A DNA stretch of 64,000 nucleotides from Isoptericola halotolerans (lineage in GTDB: Bacteria; Actinomycetota; Actinomycetes; Actinomycetales; Cellulomonadaceae), in contig NZ_JABEZU010000004.1 of the NCBI RefSeq assembly GCF_013149785.1, forward strand, positions 209,930 to 273,929, read 5' to 3'. A program made the position numbers and the translations under genes. The notes beneath the pieces are model-generated. The model worked only from the letters and a program-made list of their open reading frames with translations, was not told the origin of the DNA and made no database searches. Positions 32,239-40,811 of this stretch are shown here, piece after piece (position 1 is the first letter of the stretch; the number at the start of each line of letters is the position of its first letter).

Positions 32239-33105
32239 CTTGACCCCCGTCGTGGCGATGCCCTCGACGAAGAAGCGCTGGCCCAGCAGGAAGATCACGG
32301 CCACGGGGATGATGGACAGCACCGAGCCGGTCATGATCAGCGCGTGCTCGGCGTCGTACTGGCCGATGAAGGTCTGCAGCCCGAGCTGGATGGTCCGCAG
32401 CTCCGGGCTGCGCAGGTAGATGAGCGGGCCCAGGTAGTCGTTCCACGTGTTGACGAAGGTCAGCAGCGTGAGGCTGGCGATCGCCGGCACGGACAGCGGC
32501 ATGATGATCCGCCACCAGATGCCGTACTCGCTCATCCCGTCGATCCGGGCCGCCTCGCTCAGCGACTCGGGGATCGAGACGAAGTACTGGCGCATGAGGA
32601 ACACCGCGAAGGCGCCGAACGCCTGCAGGGCGATGATCGCCCAGAGCGTGTTGTTCAGGCCGATGTTCGACATGATGATGAACTGCGGGATCATGAACGC
32701 CTGCCACGGCACGGCCATGGTGCCGACGTAGGCCAGGAACAGCACGTCCCGCCCCGGGAACACGACCTTGGAGAACCCGTAGGCGGCGAAGCTGCCGGTG
32801 AGCACCTGCAGGAACGTGACCGTCACCGACAGGATGAGGGTGTTCTGCAGCCACGTCGACATGTCGGACGCCGTCCAGATGTCGAGGTAGTTCCGCCAGA
32901 CCACGGGGTCGGGGATCCACTGGACCGGGATGGTGAACACCTGGTTGTTCGTCTTGAGCGACGAGATGATCATCCACACGAACGGCATCATGATGAGCGC
33001 CGCGGCGACGATGAGCGCGCCGTACCCGAGGACCTTCTTGACCGGGTCGGAGAGCTTGCGCGGCGGTCGGCGGTACCCCACCGCCGGGGTGACGTCCGTG
33101 GCCAT
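32233..33105 (-). CDS. Sugar ABC transporter permease, MalG/AraQ type (locus B)
   Basis: The 290-residue membrane protein has six predicted helices, the EAA loop EAARIDGMSEYGIWWRIIMPLS (about residues 192-213) and a C-terminal FFVEGIATTGVKG typical of CUT1 second permeases. The ATG at 33105 follows GAGGAGG and overlaps the stop of the partner permease by one base. The stop overlaps the first mini-ORF start of the 89-bp repeat. It should import the uronate-containing oligosaccharide that the intracellular enzymes of locus B degrade. Confidence 0.92.
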   Translation of the reverse strand: MATDVTPAVGYRRPPRKLSDPVKKVLGYGALIVAAALIMMPFVWMIISSLKTNNQVFTIPVQWIPDPVVWRNYLDIWTASDMSTWLQNTLILSVTVTFLQVLTGSFAAYGFSKVVFPGRDVLFLAYVGTMAVPWQAFMIPQFIIMSNIGLNNTLWAIIALQAFGAFAVFLMRQYFVSIPESLSEAARIDGMSEYGIWWRIIMPLSVPAIASLTLLTFVNTWNDYLGPLIYLRSPELRTIQLGLQTFIGQYDAEHALIMTGSVLSIIPVAVIFLLGQRFFVEGIATTGVKG

Positions 33106-34061
33106 CAGGCGTCCCTCCTCTTGTTCCACACGAACTGGAAGATCGTCACGGTGAGGCAGATCGCGAACAGCGAGACGGCCACCGCGGACGAGTAGCCGTA
33201 CTGGCTCTCGACGAAGCCCTTGTCGAAGATGTACTGGCTGAGCACGAGCGTCGACTGCCCCGGTCCGCCGTCCGTCATGACGAGGATCAGGTCGAAGATC
33301 TTGAAGCTGCCGATGGTCAGCAGCACGGTGACGAAGAAGGTGGTCGGCCGCAGGCAGGGCAGCGTGACGTTCCGGAACCGGCTCCAGGCGCCGGCGCCGT
33401 CGACGCGGGCCGCCTCGTAGAGCTCGCCGGGCACGGTCTGCAGGCCGGCGAGGAACAGCAGCATGTAGTAGCCCATGTCACGCCAGACGCTGACGATGAT
33501 GACCGCGGGCATCGACCAGTCGGCCGACGTCGTCCACCCGGGGGGGTTCTGCACACCCAGTGCGCCGAGGAACTGGTTGATCGGACCGAACTCGGGGCTG
33601 AACAGCATGTTCCACACGGCGGCGATCGCGACGATCGAGGTGATGTACGGCAGGAAGGCCACGGTGCGGAAGAACGCGACGCCCCGGAGCCGGCGGTTGA
33701 GCAGCAGGGCGAGCCCCAACGAGGAGACCAGGGTGAGCGGGATGTGGAACACCCCGTAGTACAGGGTGTTGAACAGCGCGGTGTGATAGCTGCCGTCCCC
33801 GAGCAGCCGCTGGAAGTTCTCCAGACCGACCCACTCGGCCGCGCCGAAGACGTTCCAGCTGGTGAATGACAGGTAGAACAGCGCGAGCACGGGGATGAGC
33901 GTCAGCAGCCCGAAGCCGAGGAAGTTCGGCAGGATGAAGCTCCAGCCGATGAGGGTGTTGCGCAGTGCGAGCCGGCTCCGCGACCGCCGCCGCGGTCGTG
34001 GCGGGGCGGGCACCGACGGGCCCGGCCCCCCGTGGGTCTGGTCGACAGCGGTCGTCGCCAT
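33105..34061 (-). CDS. Sugar ABC transporter permease, MalF/UgpA type (locus B)
   Basis: The 318-residue protein has a basic N-terminus and six predicted helices, starting NTLIGWSFILPNFLGFGLLT. The EAA loop is EAARVDGAGAWSRFRNVTLPCL (about residues 224-245). I preferred the ATG at 34061, 5 nt after AGGAG, over the GTG at 34067, which lies within the ribosome-binding site. It partners the next gene. A long leader with two strong hairpins separates it from the binding-protein gene, which suggests lower expression than that gene. Confidence 0.92.
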   Translation of the reverse strand: MATTAVDQTHGGPGPSVPAPPRPRRRSRSRLALRNTLIGWSFILPNFLGFGLLTLIPVLALFYLSFTSWNVFGAAEWVGLENFQRLLGDGSYHTALFNTLYYGVFHIPLTLVSSLGLALLLNRRLRGVAFFRTVAFLPYITSIVAIAAVWNMLFSPEFGPINQFLGALGVQNPPGWTTSADWSMPAVIIVSVWRDMGYYMLLFLAGLQTVPGELYEAARVDGAGAWSRFRNVTLPCLRPTTFFVTVLLTIGSFKIFDLILVMTDGGPGQSTLVLSQYIFDKGFVESQYGYSSAVAVSLFAICLTVTIFQFVWNKRRDA

Positions 34062-34107
34062 GGTCACTCCTGTCTGGTCGCGAGTCGGCGGGTGCCGCCT
34101 CCCCGGA

Positions 34108-34136
34108 GCAGCGGGGCCCTCGCGGGGCCCCGCTGC
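34108..34136 (-). terminator. Intercistronic hairpin, 12-bp stem
   Basis: GCAGCGGGGCCC (34108-34119) pairs with GGGCCCCGCTGC (34125-34136) around a 5-nt loop. It lies between the binding-protein gene and the permease genes of locus B and may attenuate downstream transcription or protect the upstream mRNA. Confidence 0.6.
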
Positions 34137-34158
34137 GACGTCGGGATGGTCAGCCTGT

Positions 34159-34193
34159 GCTGTCTCAGCCGGTGCCGTACCGGCTGAGACAGC
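34159..34193 (-). terminator. Intercistronic hairpin, perfect 15-bp stem
   Basis: GCTGTCTCAGCCGGT (34159-34173) pairs exactly with ACCGGCTGAGACAGC (34179-34193) with a GCCGT loop. It lies 60 bp after the binding-protein stop. There is no U-run, so it acts either as a GC-type actinobacterial terminator/attenuator or as an mRNA stabiliser, giving the binding protein higher expression. Confidence 0.65.
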
Positions 34194-34252
34194 GGTTCCA
34201 CTCCGGACGAGTGCCTCGTTCCTCGGCCCTCACCCGGTGCTTCACCTTCGGC

Positions 34253-35578
34253 TCAGCCGATGCCGGCCTCGTTGGCGGCGCGGTCGGACGCCTCGGCGAG
34301 CGCGTCCTCGATCGAGTCGGACTCGGACATGATCGCCGAGTGCGCGTCGCCCAGGATGTTCTGCACGACGGCGGTGGTCTCGGAGACCGGGTTCTCCGGC
34401 CGGGTGTCGTGGGTCGAGAAGGCGAACGCCGACAGGTCGTCGGTCGGGACGCCGTCGAGGGCGAAGTAGGTGTCCACCACGGTGTCGCTGAGCAGGGCCG
34501 GCGTGATGCCGATGCCGGCCAGCGCGTCGGCGCCACCCTCACCGGCGGCGAAGGAGAGGAACTCCTTGGCGGCGGAGATCTTGTCCTCGTCGATCGCCGG
34601 GTTGATGCCCAGGCCGGTCGGGTCGCCGAACGTCACCGGCGTGGCGTCGGTGCCGGTGGTGGAGGCGTCGGCCTGCGGGATCGGCGCCATGCCCCACTCG
34701 AACTCGTCGGCCTCGCCGGACTCCTGCTGGGCGATGAGCGTCGCGACGTACCAGGAACCCATGGGAAGCATCGCCGCCTCCTGGGTGCCGAACTGCGCCT
34801 GGTAGCTCAGCGAGTTGGTGGTGACGGTGCCGAAGGACTCCTGGGCGCCGGACTCCTGCAGGTCGAGGGAGCGCTCGTAGTACGGGGCCAGCCAGGAGTA
34901 GTCGCCGGTGTCGAGGGCGGCGCCCTCGGACTGGGCGAGGGCGAAGCCCTGCACCACGGACTGCCACGAGTGCTGGTAGGTGCCCTTGGCGTCGAGCTCG
35001 TCGGACAGCTCCTTGGCGGTGTCGACGTAGTCGTCCCAGGTCCAGGAGCCGTCGGGCTCGTCGATGCCGGCCTCGGCGAACAGGTCCTTGTTGTAGAACA
35101 GCAGCCAGGCGTCCTGGCGGTACGGCACGGCGTAGGAGGCGCCGTCCATCTCGTAGAAGTCGACGCCGCCCGTCGCGGGGTCGAGGCCGGCGGCGACGTC
35201 GGAGACGTCGAGGAGCTGCTGGCCGTCCGCGTAGGTGTAGAAGTTCCTGAGGTTCTTCTGCACGTAGATGTCGGGAGCGGTGCCGCCGGCGAGGTCGGCG
35301 ATCATCTGGGTGTCGTAGTCGTCGCCCGCGCTGTACTCGGCGAGCTCGACGGTCACGTTCGGGTGCTCCTCGTTGAACGCGTCCGCCAGCGCCTGGAACT
35401 CGGGCGTGGTGGACAGGCTCCACCCGGCGAGGCTGAGGGTGACGGGCTCGTCGCCCATCTCCTCGGTGGTGCCCCCGTCACCGGTGGACGGGGTCTCGTC
35501 GGTCGTGTCGCCGCCGCACGCGGTGAGCGTGAGGGCGAGGGCGGCGGCCAGGCCGACCGCGGGGATCGTGCGCTTCAT
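34253..35578 (-). CDS. Sugar ABC transporter substrate-binding lipoprotein (locus B)
   Basis: The 441-residue protein begins MKRTIPAVGLAAALALTLTA followed by CGG, a lipoprotein signal with Cys21. After an acidic Thr/Gly linker comes a family 1 solute-binding protein (VTLSLAGWSLSTTPEFQALADAF; GTAPDIYVQKN; PYRQDAWLLFYNKDLFAEAG; AMLPMGSWY). The ATG at 35578 follows AAGGAGAGC. It delivers oligosaccharides to the permeases downstream. The substrate probably contains uronic acid, judging from the enzymes of the locus. Confidence 0.9.
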   Translation of the reverse strand: MKRTIPAVGLAAALALTLTACGGDTTDETPSTGDGGTTEEMGDEPVTLSLAGWSLSTTPEFQALADAFNEEHPNVTVELAEYSAGDDYDTQMIADLAGGTAPDIYVQKNLRNFYTYADGQQLLDVSDVAAGLDPATGGVDFYEMDGASYAVPYRQDAWLLFYNKDLFAEAGIDEPDGSWTWDDYVDTAKELSDELDAKGTYQHSWQSVVQGFALAQSEGAALDTGDYSWLAPYYERSLDLQESGAQESFGTVTTNSLSYQAQFGTQEAAMLPMGSWYVATLIAQQESGEADEFEWGMAPIPQADASTTGTDATPVTFGDPTGLGINPAIDEDKISAAKEFLSFAAGEGGADALAGIGITPALLSDTVVDTYFALDGVPTDDLSAFAFSTHDTRPENPVSETTAVVQNILGDAHSAIMSESDSIEDALAEASDRAANEAGIG

Positions 35579-35662
35579 GGGTGCTCTCCTTCGAGTTCGC
35601 CCGTCCCGTCGTCGGGTGCGGGCCATGGTTTGTCAGGCGCGTCGGATCAGAGGTGTCGGTCG

Positions 35663-37522
35663 TCAGCCCAGGTGTGTCCGGGTGGTGAGGGCGTCGGGCC
35701 AGGTCACGACGGCGGTGTCACCGTCGATCGTGCAGGTGGCGGGCTGCTGCTCCCGAGCGTCACCGCGCAGCGTCACCAGCACGGCGACCCACGTTCCGGG
35801 GACGACGGGGCCGTCGAGCACGGGCACGGTGGAACGCTCGCCGAGCGGGCTCGCCCCGTGCCGCTCGACACGGGCCCCGGTCCAGTCCCCGACCAGCGGG
35901 TCGAGCCCGGAGACCAGCCCGTCGCCGTCGACGGTGGGCCAGCCGGAGACGCGCAGGGCGACCGGGGTGGCGCCGTCGTCGGCCACGTCCTCGACGCGCA
36001 CGCACCGCACCTCCCACGGGCCGCGGACCAGCGAGACGGTGGTGATCGTTCCCGCCGAGGTGGTGGTGCCGTGCCGGCCGGAGCCGTGGTCACGCTGGCC
36101 GGGCTCCGGGTCGAGCCAGCGGGCCGTGGCCCGCGAGGCCGCCACGGCCACGCCGTCGCGCACCTCGGGAGCGCGCAGCACCTCGAACCCGGCGCGGTGG
36201 CTGGCCCGGCCGGCGGCGTCGAGGAGCGCCACCGACTGCTCGACGGGCGAGTCCCAGCTCTCCTCGTCGAGCCACGGGCTGGTGGCGGTCGAGTACCCGA
36301 GGCGCGCGTACAACGGTGAGTCCCCGACCTCGGCACCGGGCAGCGCGTGGTCGGTGCCGTGGTTGACCACGCGGACGACGCCGTCGGCCCGGGTACCGCT
36401 GACGATCCAACCGGGTGCCGCGACGGTGCGCAGCACGTCCCCGGTCTGGACGGGCAGCGGCTCGGCAGGCGCGGTCCACACGGGGTGCTCGGCGGGCAGC
36501 GCGAGGCCGAGCATCCCCTTGCTGGCCCAGTAGGGCGAGCCGGTGCCGGAGTAGGCCTGGGCGATGCGCGGCCAGGCGTGGTGCCAGCCCATGGTGAGCA
36601 GGCCGTCGTCGTCGGGAGCACCGCGCTCCGCGAAGTGACCGACGACGGCGCTCGCGGCGTGGCGCAGCCGGCCCGGTGAGTGCGAGGGGACCTCGGCCAT
36701 CGCGCCGACCCAGAAGGGCGCGGCGGCGGCGAAGCGGTAGGCGAGCGAGCGACCCTGGACCAGCGGGGAGCCGTCGCCGCCGACCAGCGCGAGCGCGTCG
36801 GTGAGGAAGCGGTCGAGCTGGGCGACGTCGTGCTCGCGTCGCGGTGCGGCCAGGTCCTGGGCGCCGGCCATGCGCGCCCAGAGCGTCGGGTAGAGGTGCA
36901 GCGCCCAGCCGTTGTAGTGGTCGAACGACCGCTCCGCGCCGTCGGCGAGCCAGCCGTCGGCGCGGGCGAAGGTGTCGTGGGTGGCCAGGTCCTCGCGCAT
37001 CTCGTCGAGGGAGTGCGGGCCGCCGACGCCGCGCAGGAAGGTCTGCACGACGAGGCGGAACCAGACCCAGTTGATGCGGGGGTAGGTGTCGTCCCCGACG
37101 GCCTCGGCGAGGTAGTCGACCACCTGCTCCTGGACGCGCGGGTCGAGCCGGTCCCAGACCCACGGGCGGGTCAGGTCGAGGATCAGCGCGATCGAGGCAG
37201 CCTCGACCTTGGCCTGCGCGTGCTCGGAGAGCCGCTGCCAGCGCTCCGGGGAGGCCGGGTCGGTGCCGGTGGCCAGCCCGGCGGCGAATCGTTCGGCGTA
37301 CCCGTGCGGGTCCTCGCCGTCGTCCCCGGCGAGGCGGAATCCGGCGAGCAGGAAGGTGCGCGCGAAGCCCTCGAGGCCGTCGATCGCGCGGCCGTAGCCG
37401 CCCTCGGCACCGGGAAGGGTGACGAGGGACCCGCCGGGCGAGGTGAAGGGGGCGACGGCGGCGAGCATCCGGTCGGCGTGTGCCGCCCAGGCCCCGCGAT
37501 CCCAGCTCGCTGGCTCCGGCAT
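35663..37522 (-). CDS. DUF2264 protein, probable uronate-glycan enzyme
   Basis: The 619-residue protein has no signal peptide. It shows the DUF2264 hallmarks: GGYGRAIDGLEGFARTFLLAGFRLAG near the N-terminus, PRINWVWFRLVVQTFLRGVG, FDHYNGWALHLYPTLWARM, GRSLAYRFAAAAPF and YWASKGMLGLALP. The first 400 residues form an (alpha/alpha)-toroid-like fold, followed by a beta-sandwich, as in polysaccharide lyases and some glucuronidases. The activity is not established by sequence. It is the first gene of the locus B operon, behind a strong promoter, and divergent from a heparinase II/III-like lyase, so it probably works on the same imported uronate-containing glycan. Confidence 0.82.
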   Translation of the reverse strand: MPEPASWDRGAWAAHADRMLAAVAPFTSPGGSLVTLPGAEGGYGRAIDGLEGFARTFLLAGFRLAGDDGEDPHGYAERFAAGLATGTDPASPERWQRLSEHAQAKVEAASIALILDLTRPWVWDRLDPRVQEQVVDYLAEAVGDDTYPRINWVWFRLVVQTFLRGVGGPHSLDEMREDLATHDTFARADGWLADGAERSFDHYNGWALHLYPTLWARMAGAQDLAAPRREHDVAQLDRFLTDALALVGGDGSPLVQGRSLAYRFAAAAPFWVGAMAEVPSHSPGRLRHAASAVVGHFAERGAPDDDGLLTMGWHHAWPRIAQAYSGTGSPYWASKGMLGLALPAEHPVWTAPAEPLPVQTGDVLRTVAAPGWIVSGTRADGVVRVVNHGTDHALPGAEVGDSPLYARLGYSTATSPWLDEESWDSPVEQSVALLDAAGRASHRAGFEVLRAPEVRDGVAVAASRATARWLDPEPGQRDHGSGRHGTTTSAGTITTVSLVRGPWEVRCVRVEDVADDGATPVALRVSGWPTVDGDGLVSGLDPLVGDWTGARVERHGASPLGERSTVPVLDGPVVPGTWVAVLVTLRGDAREQQPATCTIDGDTAVVTWPDALTTRTHLG

Positions 37523-37576
37523 GTCGTCCTTCCTCGTCGAATGCGTGGGCCGCCTCGTAGCGCCCCTGCCCGATCC

Positions 37577-37627
37577 ACTTCGATCGAACACGTTCGAAGT
37601 AAATAGGTCATCTTCTGGCCATGTCAA
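37577..37627 (-). promoter_or_regulatory. Locus B promoter with palindromic operator
   Basis: On the minus strand a consensus -35 TTGACA (37622-37627) and -10 TATTTA (37600-37605) are separated by 16 bp. Abutting the -10 is a 24-bp imperfect palindrome (37577-37600, ACTTCGATCG...TTCGAAGT; 9 of 12 position pairs match) covering the likely start site, an ideal repressor position. The DeoR/LacI-type regulator at 39705 is the candidate ligand. Confidence 0.8.
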
Positions 37628-37647
37628 CCACGTTGCTGTACTGTGAT

Positions 37648-37677
37648 GATCGTTTCCGATCGTTTGGATCGTGACGC
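37648..37677 (+). promoter_or_regulatory. Three tandem 10-bp GATCGT repeats upstream of the lyase gene
   Basis: GATCGTTTCC, GATCGTTTGG and GATCGTGACG follow each other with a period of exactly 10 bp, one per helical turn, ending 18 bp before the lyase start. This spacing is typical of a site for cooperative protein binding on one face of the DNA. Similar words (GATCGTTCC, GATCGTGAC) occur upstream of the GH43 gene at 48635-48657. Confidence 0.55.
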
Positions 37678-37695
37678 AGATCTCGATGAGGAGAG

Positions 37696-39708
37696 ATGGG
37701 TACCGAGGAACGTTTCATCGGGCCGCTGGCGGCGGCCCTCGACCCCGTGGCCGGCACCGTGACGACGGCCGGCCTGCTGCGCGACCCCGGCGACGCCCTG
37801 CCCGTCGCCCCCGCGAACGACCGCAACGCCTGGGACCCGAGCGCCGGCGTCGCGCACGGTGCGACCGTCGAGGCCGTCGTGAGCCGGGCGCAGGCCGACC
37901 GCGGGTCCCCCTGGCCCCAGCCGCTGGCCAGCACCGCCGCCCGCGTGCACCACGACGGTGACCGGAACACGCACGAACAGCTCGTCTTCACCCGCCAGCA
38001 CCGACTGTCCCGAGCCGTCCTCGCCGCAGCGACGACCCTCGACGACGCATGGGTCGACGAGGCCGCCGACGGGATCTGGCAGCTCTGCGAGCAGAGCTCG
38101 TGGTGCTGGCCCGCGCACGACGACACCCGCGCCCGCCACGGCTCCGTGCTGGCCACCGTCACCGACCCCTTCCTCGACCTCGGCGCCGGCGAGGTCGCCG
38201 CCCAGCTCGCCTGGGCCGACCACGTGCTCGCCGACCCGCTCGACGAGCGCTACCCCGGGCTGCGCCAGCGCGTCCGCCACGAGGTCCGGACCCGCGTCGT
38301 CGACCCGTTCCTGCGCCGCCGCGACTGGCACTGGCTCGGCCTCGACGGGCACGTGCACAACTGGAACCCGTGGATCCACGGCAACGTGCTCGTCGCCGGG
38401 CTCCGGCTGCTCGACGGCGCCGACGAGGCTGCCGACCGGGCCCGCGTCGTCGACCTCTGCGTCCAGGGCATCGACCGCTACGTCGCCGCCCTGCCGGTCG
38501 ACGGCGCGATCGACGAGGGGTACGGGTACTGGTGGAACGGCGCGTGCCGCGCCCTGGAGGCCCTCGACGTCCTACGGCACGCCACCGGCGGCGCCCTCGA
38601 CGCCCTCGACCCCGCCGTCGTCCCGCCCGCCCTGCGCGAGACCGTCGCGTTCCCGCACCGCATGCACCTCGGTGGCGACTGGTACCTCAGCGTCGCCGAC
38701 GCGCAGGCCCGCACCACCGCCGTCCAGCCCTGGCACGCCCTGCACCGCGCGGCCCGGGCGGTGGGGGACGACGACGCCGCGGCCTACGCGGTCGCCCAGG
38801 CGGGCACGGGTGCGCCGTCCGTCCCGGGTGCGCTGTCCGGCACGGTCGCGCAGGAGGACGCGGGGCTGGGCCGCCTGCTGCGTTGCGTGACCGACACCCG
38901 CTGGCACGCCGCGCTCGACGCCGGCGCCACCGCCCCGCTCCCCCGGTCGTCCTGGTGGGCGTCCACCCAGGTGCTCGTCGTCCGTGAGCGCCCCGGGAGC
39001 GCCGACGGCCTGGCCCTGTCGGTCAAGGGCGGCCACAACGGCGAGGCCCACAACCACAACGACGTCGGCTCGGTGACGGTCGCCAGCGACGGCGTGCCCG
39101 TGGTGGTCGACGCGGGACGCCCCACCTACACGGCGCAGACGTTCGGCCCCGACCGGTACGACATCTGGACCATGCAGTCCTCCTGGCACTGCGTGCCGGA
39201 GGTCGCCGGGACGGCGCAGGGTGTGGGGGAGGAGTTCCGGGCGCGCGACGTCGAGCTGCTCGACGACCCGGCCGGCGACCCGCACGGGCTGGCGATGGAC
39301 CTCGCCGCCGCCTACCTGGTGCCCGGCCTGCGCCGGTGGCGCCGCAGCGCCCGCCTCGATCGGTCCGGCGACGGCACGCGGGTCGTGATCGACGACGCCT
39401 GGGACCTCGGGGACACCGGCGCGCCGACGACGGTGCGGTTCCTGCTGGCGGGCGACGTCACGCTCGGTCCCGGTTCCGCGACCGTCAGGCCCCTGGACGG
39501 CGCCGCACCGGTCCGCCTGGAGTGGCCCGCGGGCGCCCGGGCCTCGCTGACCGTCCGGCCCCTCGACGACCCGCTGCTCAGCGACGTCTGGGGCGAACGC
39601 CTGACCCGGCTCGACCTCGACGTCTCGGACCGGCGCGAGGCGCGGGTGGTCATCACCCGCGAGCACGCCGCCCGGTCGACGACCACCTCGACGAAGGAGA
39701 CCTTGTGA
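37696..39708 (+). CDS. Heparinase II/III-like polysaccharide lyase family protein, cytoplasmic
   Basis: The 670-residue protein has an N-terminal helical toroid (RQHRLSRAVLAAATTLDDAWVDEA; NWNPWIHGNVLVAGLRLLDG; DEGYGYWWNGACRALEALD) and a C-terminal heparinase II/III-like beta-sandwich with GGHNGEAHNHNDVGSVTV, the conserved His-Asn-His-Asn-Asp metal/active-site segment. There is no signal peptide, so it acts on imported oligosaccharides. It would create the 4,5-unsaturated uronates consumed by GH88, KduI and KduD. The ATG at 37696 follows GAGGAGAG. The regulator gene overlaps its stop. Confidence 0.87.
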   Translation: MGTEERFIGPLAAALDPVAGTVTTAGLLRDPGDALPVAPANDRNAWDPSAGVAHGATVEAVVSRAQADRGSPWPQPLASTAARVHHDGDRNTHEQLVFTRQHRLSRAVLAAATTLDDAWVDEAADGIWQLCEQSSWCWPAHDDTRARHGSVLATVTDPFLDLGAGEVAAQLAWADHVLADPLDERYPGLRQRVRHEVRTRVVDPFLRRRDWHWLGLDGHVHNWNPWIHGNVLVAGLRLLDGADEAADRARVVDLCVQGIDRYVAALPVDGAIDEGYGYWWNGACRALEALDVLRHATGGALDALDPAVVPPALRETVAFPHRMHLGGDWYLSVADAQARTTAVQPWHALHRAARAVGDDDAAAYAVAQAGTGAPSVPGALSGTVAQEDAGLGRLLRCVTDTRWHAALDAGATAPLPRSSWWASTQVLVVRERPGSADGLALSVKGGHNGEAHNHNDVGSVTVASDGVPVVVDAGRPTYTAQTFGPDRYDIWTMQSSWHCVPEVAGTAQGVGEEFRARDVELLDDPAGDPHGLAMDLAAAYLVPGLRRWRRSARLDRSGDGTRVVIDDAWDLGDTGAPTTVRFLLAGDVTLGPGSATVRPLDGAAPVRLEWPAGARASLTVRPLDDPLLSDVWGERLTRLDLDVSDRREARVVITREHAARSTTTSTKETL

Positions 39709-40811
39709 GCACCGAGAGCCCGCGCTCGCCGCTGCCCGCCGAACGACGTTCCCACCTGCTGCGCGTCCTGGAGCGTGACGGGGTGGTCCGCGTCGCCGAC
39801 CTGACGGCCGAGCTGGAGGTCACCGCGGTGACCGTCCGCCGGGACATCGCCCAGCTCGAGCAGGAAGGGCTGCTGACCAGGGTGCACGGCGGCGCCGTCC
39901 CGGCCGACCCTGCGCGCGGGCTCCAGGGCCACGCGTCGGCCGCACCGCACGACGCCGCCGAGGCGATCGGGGTGCTCGTCCCCTCCCTGGACTACTACTG
40001 GCCCGGCGTCGTGCGCGGCATGGAGGCCGAGGCACGCAAGCACGGCCTGCGGATCGTCCTGCGCGGGTCGTCGTACGACACGACCGACGAGCGGCCCGCC
40101 CTGCGTCGCCTCGTCGACACCGACGGGGTGCGCGGGATCATCTGCGCCCCGCGCATCGACGGCTCGCATGCGCAGGACGTCGCCGAGTGGCTCGCCGCCG
40201 CCGACGTGCCGCACGTCCTCGTCGAGCGCGAGGCGGCCCGTGCCCCGCACCGGGACGCCCTGGAGGCGGTCGTCTCGGACCACGCCCTCGGGGCCCTCAT
40301 GGCCGTCCACCACCTCGCCGACCAGGGCCACCGCCGGGTCGGCCTCGTGCTGTCGCGAGAGTCCCCGACGTCACGGAAGATCGCGGCGGGCTGGCGCGCC
40401 GCGTGCAACGACCTTGGGCTGACCAGCGACGAACACTTCGAGCGGCTCGCGCCGGACCGGAGCCGCCCCGAGTTCTCCGGCGTCATCGACGAGGTCATCT
40501 CGACAGCCCTCAGCTCCGGGACCACCGGCCTGCTGGTGCACTCCGACCCGGAGGCCTCCGCCGTCGCGCAGGGCGCCATGGACCGCGGGCTCGACGTGCC
40601 GGGCGACCTGTCCGTCGTGGCCTACGACGACGAGGTCGCGAACCTCTTCAGCCCGGCGATGACGGCAGTCCGCCCGCCGCGCGACGCCGTGGGCCACGCG
40701 GCCGTCGACCTGCTGGTCAAGCGCATCGCCGACCCGTCGCGGCCGGTGCACCGCATGGCGATCAGCCCGCGGCTCATGGTCCGCGAGTCCACCGGGCCGG
40801 CTCCCGGCTAA
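39705..40811 (+). CDS. Transcriptional regulator: DeoR-type HTH fused to a LacI-type sugar-sensing domain
   Basis: The 368-residue protein has an N-terminal DeoR winged HTH (RRSHLLRVLERDGVVRVADL; TAVTVRRDIAQLEQEGLLTRVHGGAV, residues about 15-68), followed by a LacI/GalR periplasmic-binding-like domain (AIGVLVPSLDYYWPGVVRGM; GTTGLLVHSDPEASAVAQG; LSVVAYDDEVANLF; RLMVRESTGP). A DeoR HTH usually carries a sugar-phosphate isomerase-like sensor, so this combination differs. The GTG start overlaps the lyase stop (GTGA), giving coupled translation. It probably controls both divergent promoters of locus B. Confidence 0.88.
   Translation: MSTESPRSPLPAERRSHLLRVLERDGVVRVADLTAELEVTAVTVRRDIAQLEQEGLLTRVHGGAVPADPARGLQGHASAAPHDAAEAIGVLVPSLDYYWPGVVRGMEAEARKHGLRIVLRGSSYDTTDERPALRRLVDTDGVRGIICAPRIDGSHAQDVAEWLAAADVPHVLVEREAARAPHRDALEAVVSDHALGALMAVHHLADQGHRRVGLVLSRESPTSRKIAAGWRAACNDLGLTSDEHFERLAPDRSRPEFSGVIDEVISTALSSGTTGLLVHSDPEASAVAQGAMDRGLDVPGDLSVVAYDDEVANLFSPAMTAVRPPRDAVGHAAVDLLVKRIADPSRPVHRMAISPRLMVRESTGPAPG

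Noticed and set aside
30199-33195. 998-codon plus-strand ORF opposite GH88, DUF624 and a permease
   Set aside because: It crosses the tandem repeat and three good minus-strand genes; it is repetitive Arg/Asp/His-rich sequence.
37648-37677. Origin-type iterons
   Set aside because: Only three 10-bp repeats are present, in a promoter between metabolic genes, with no dnaA, rep or AT-rich unwinding region.
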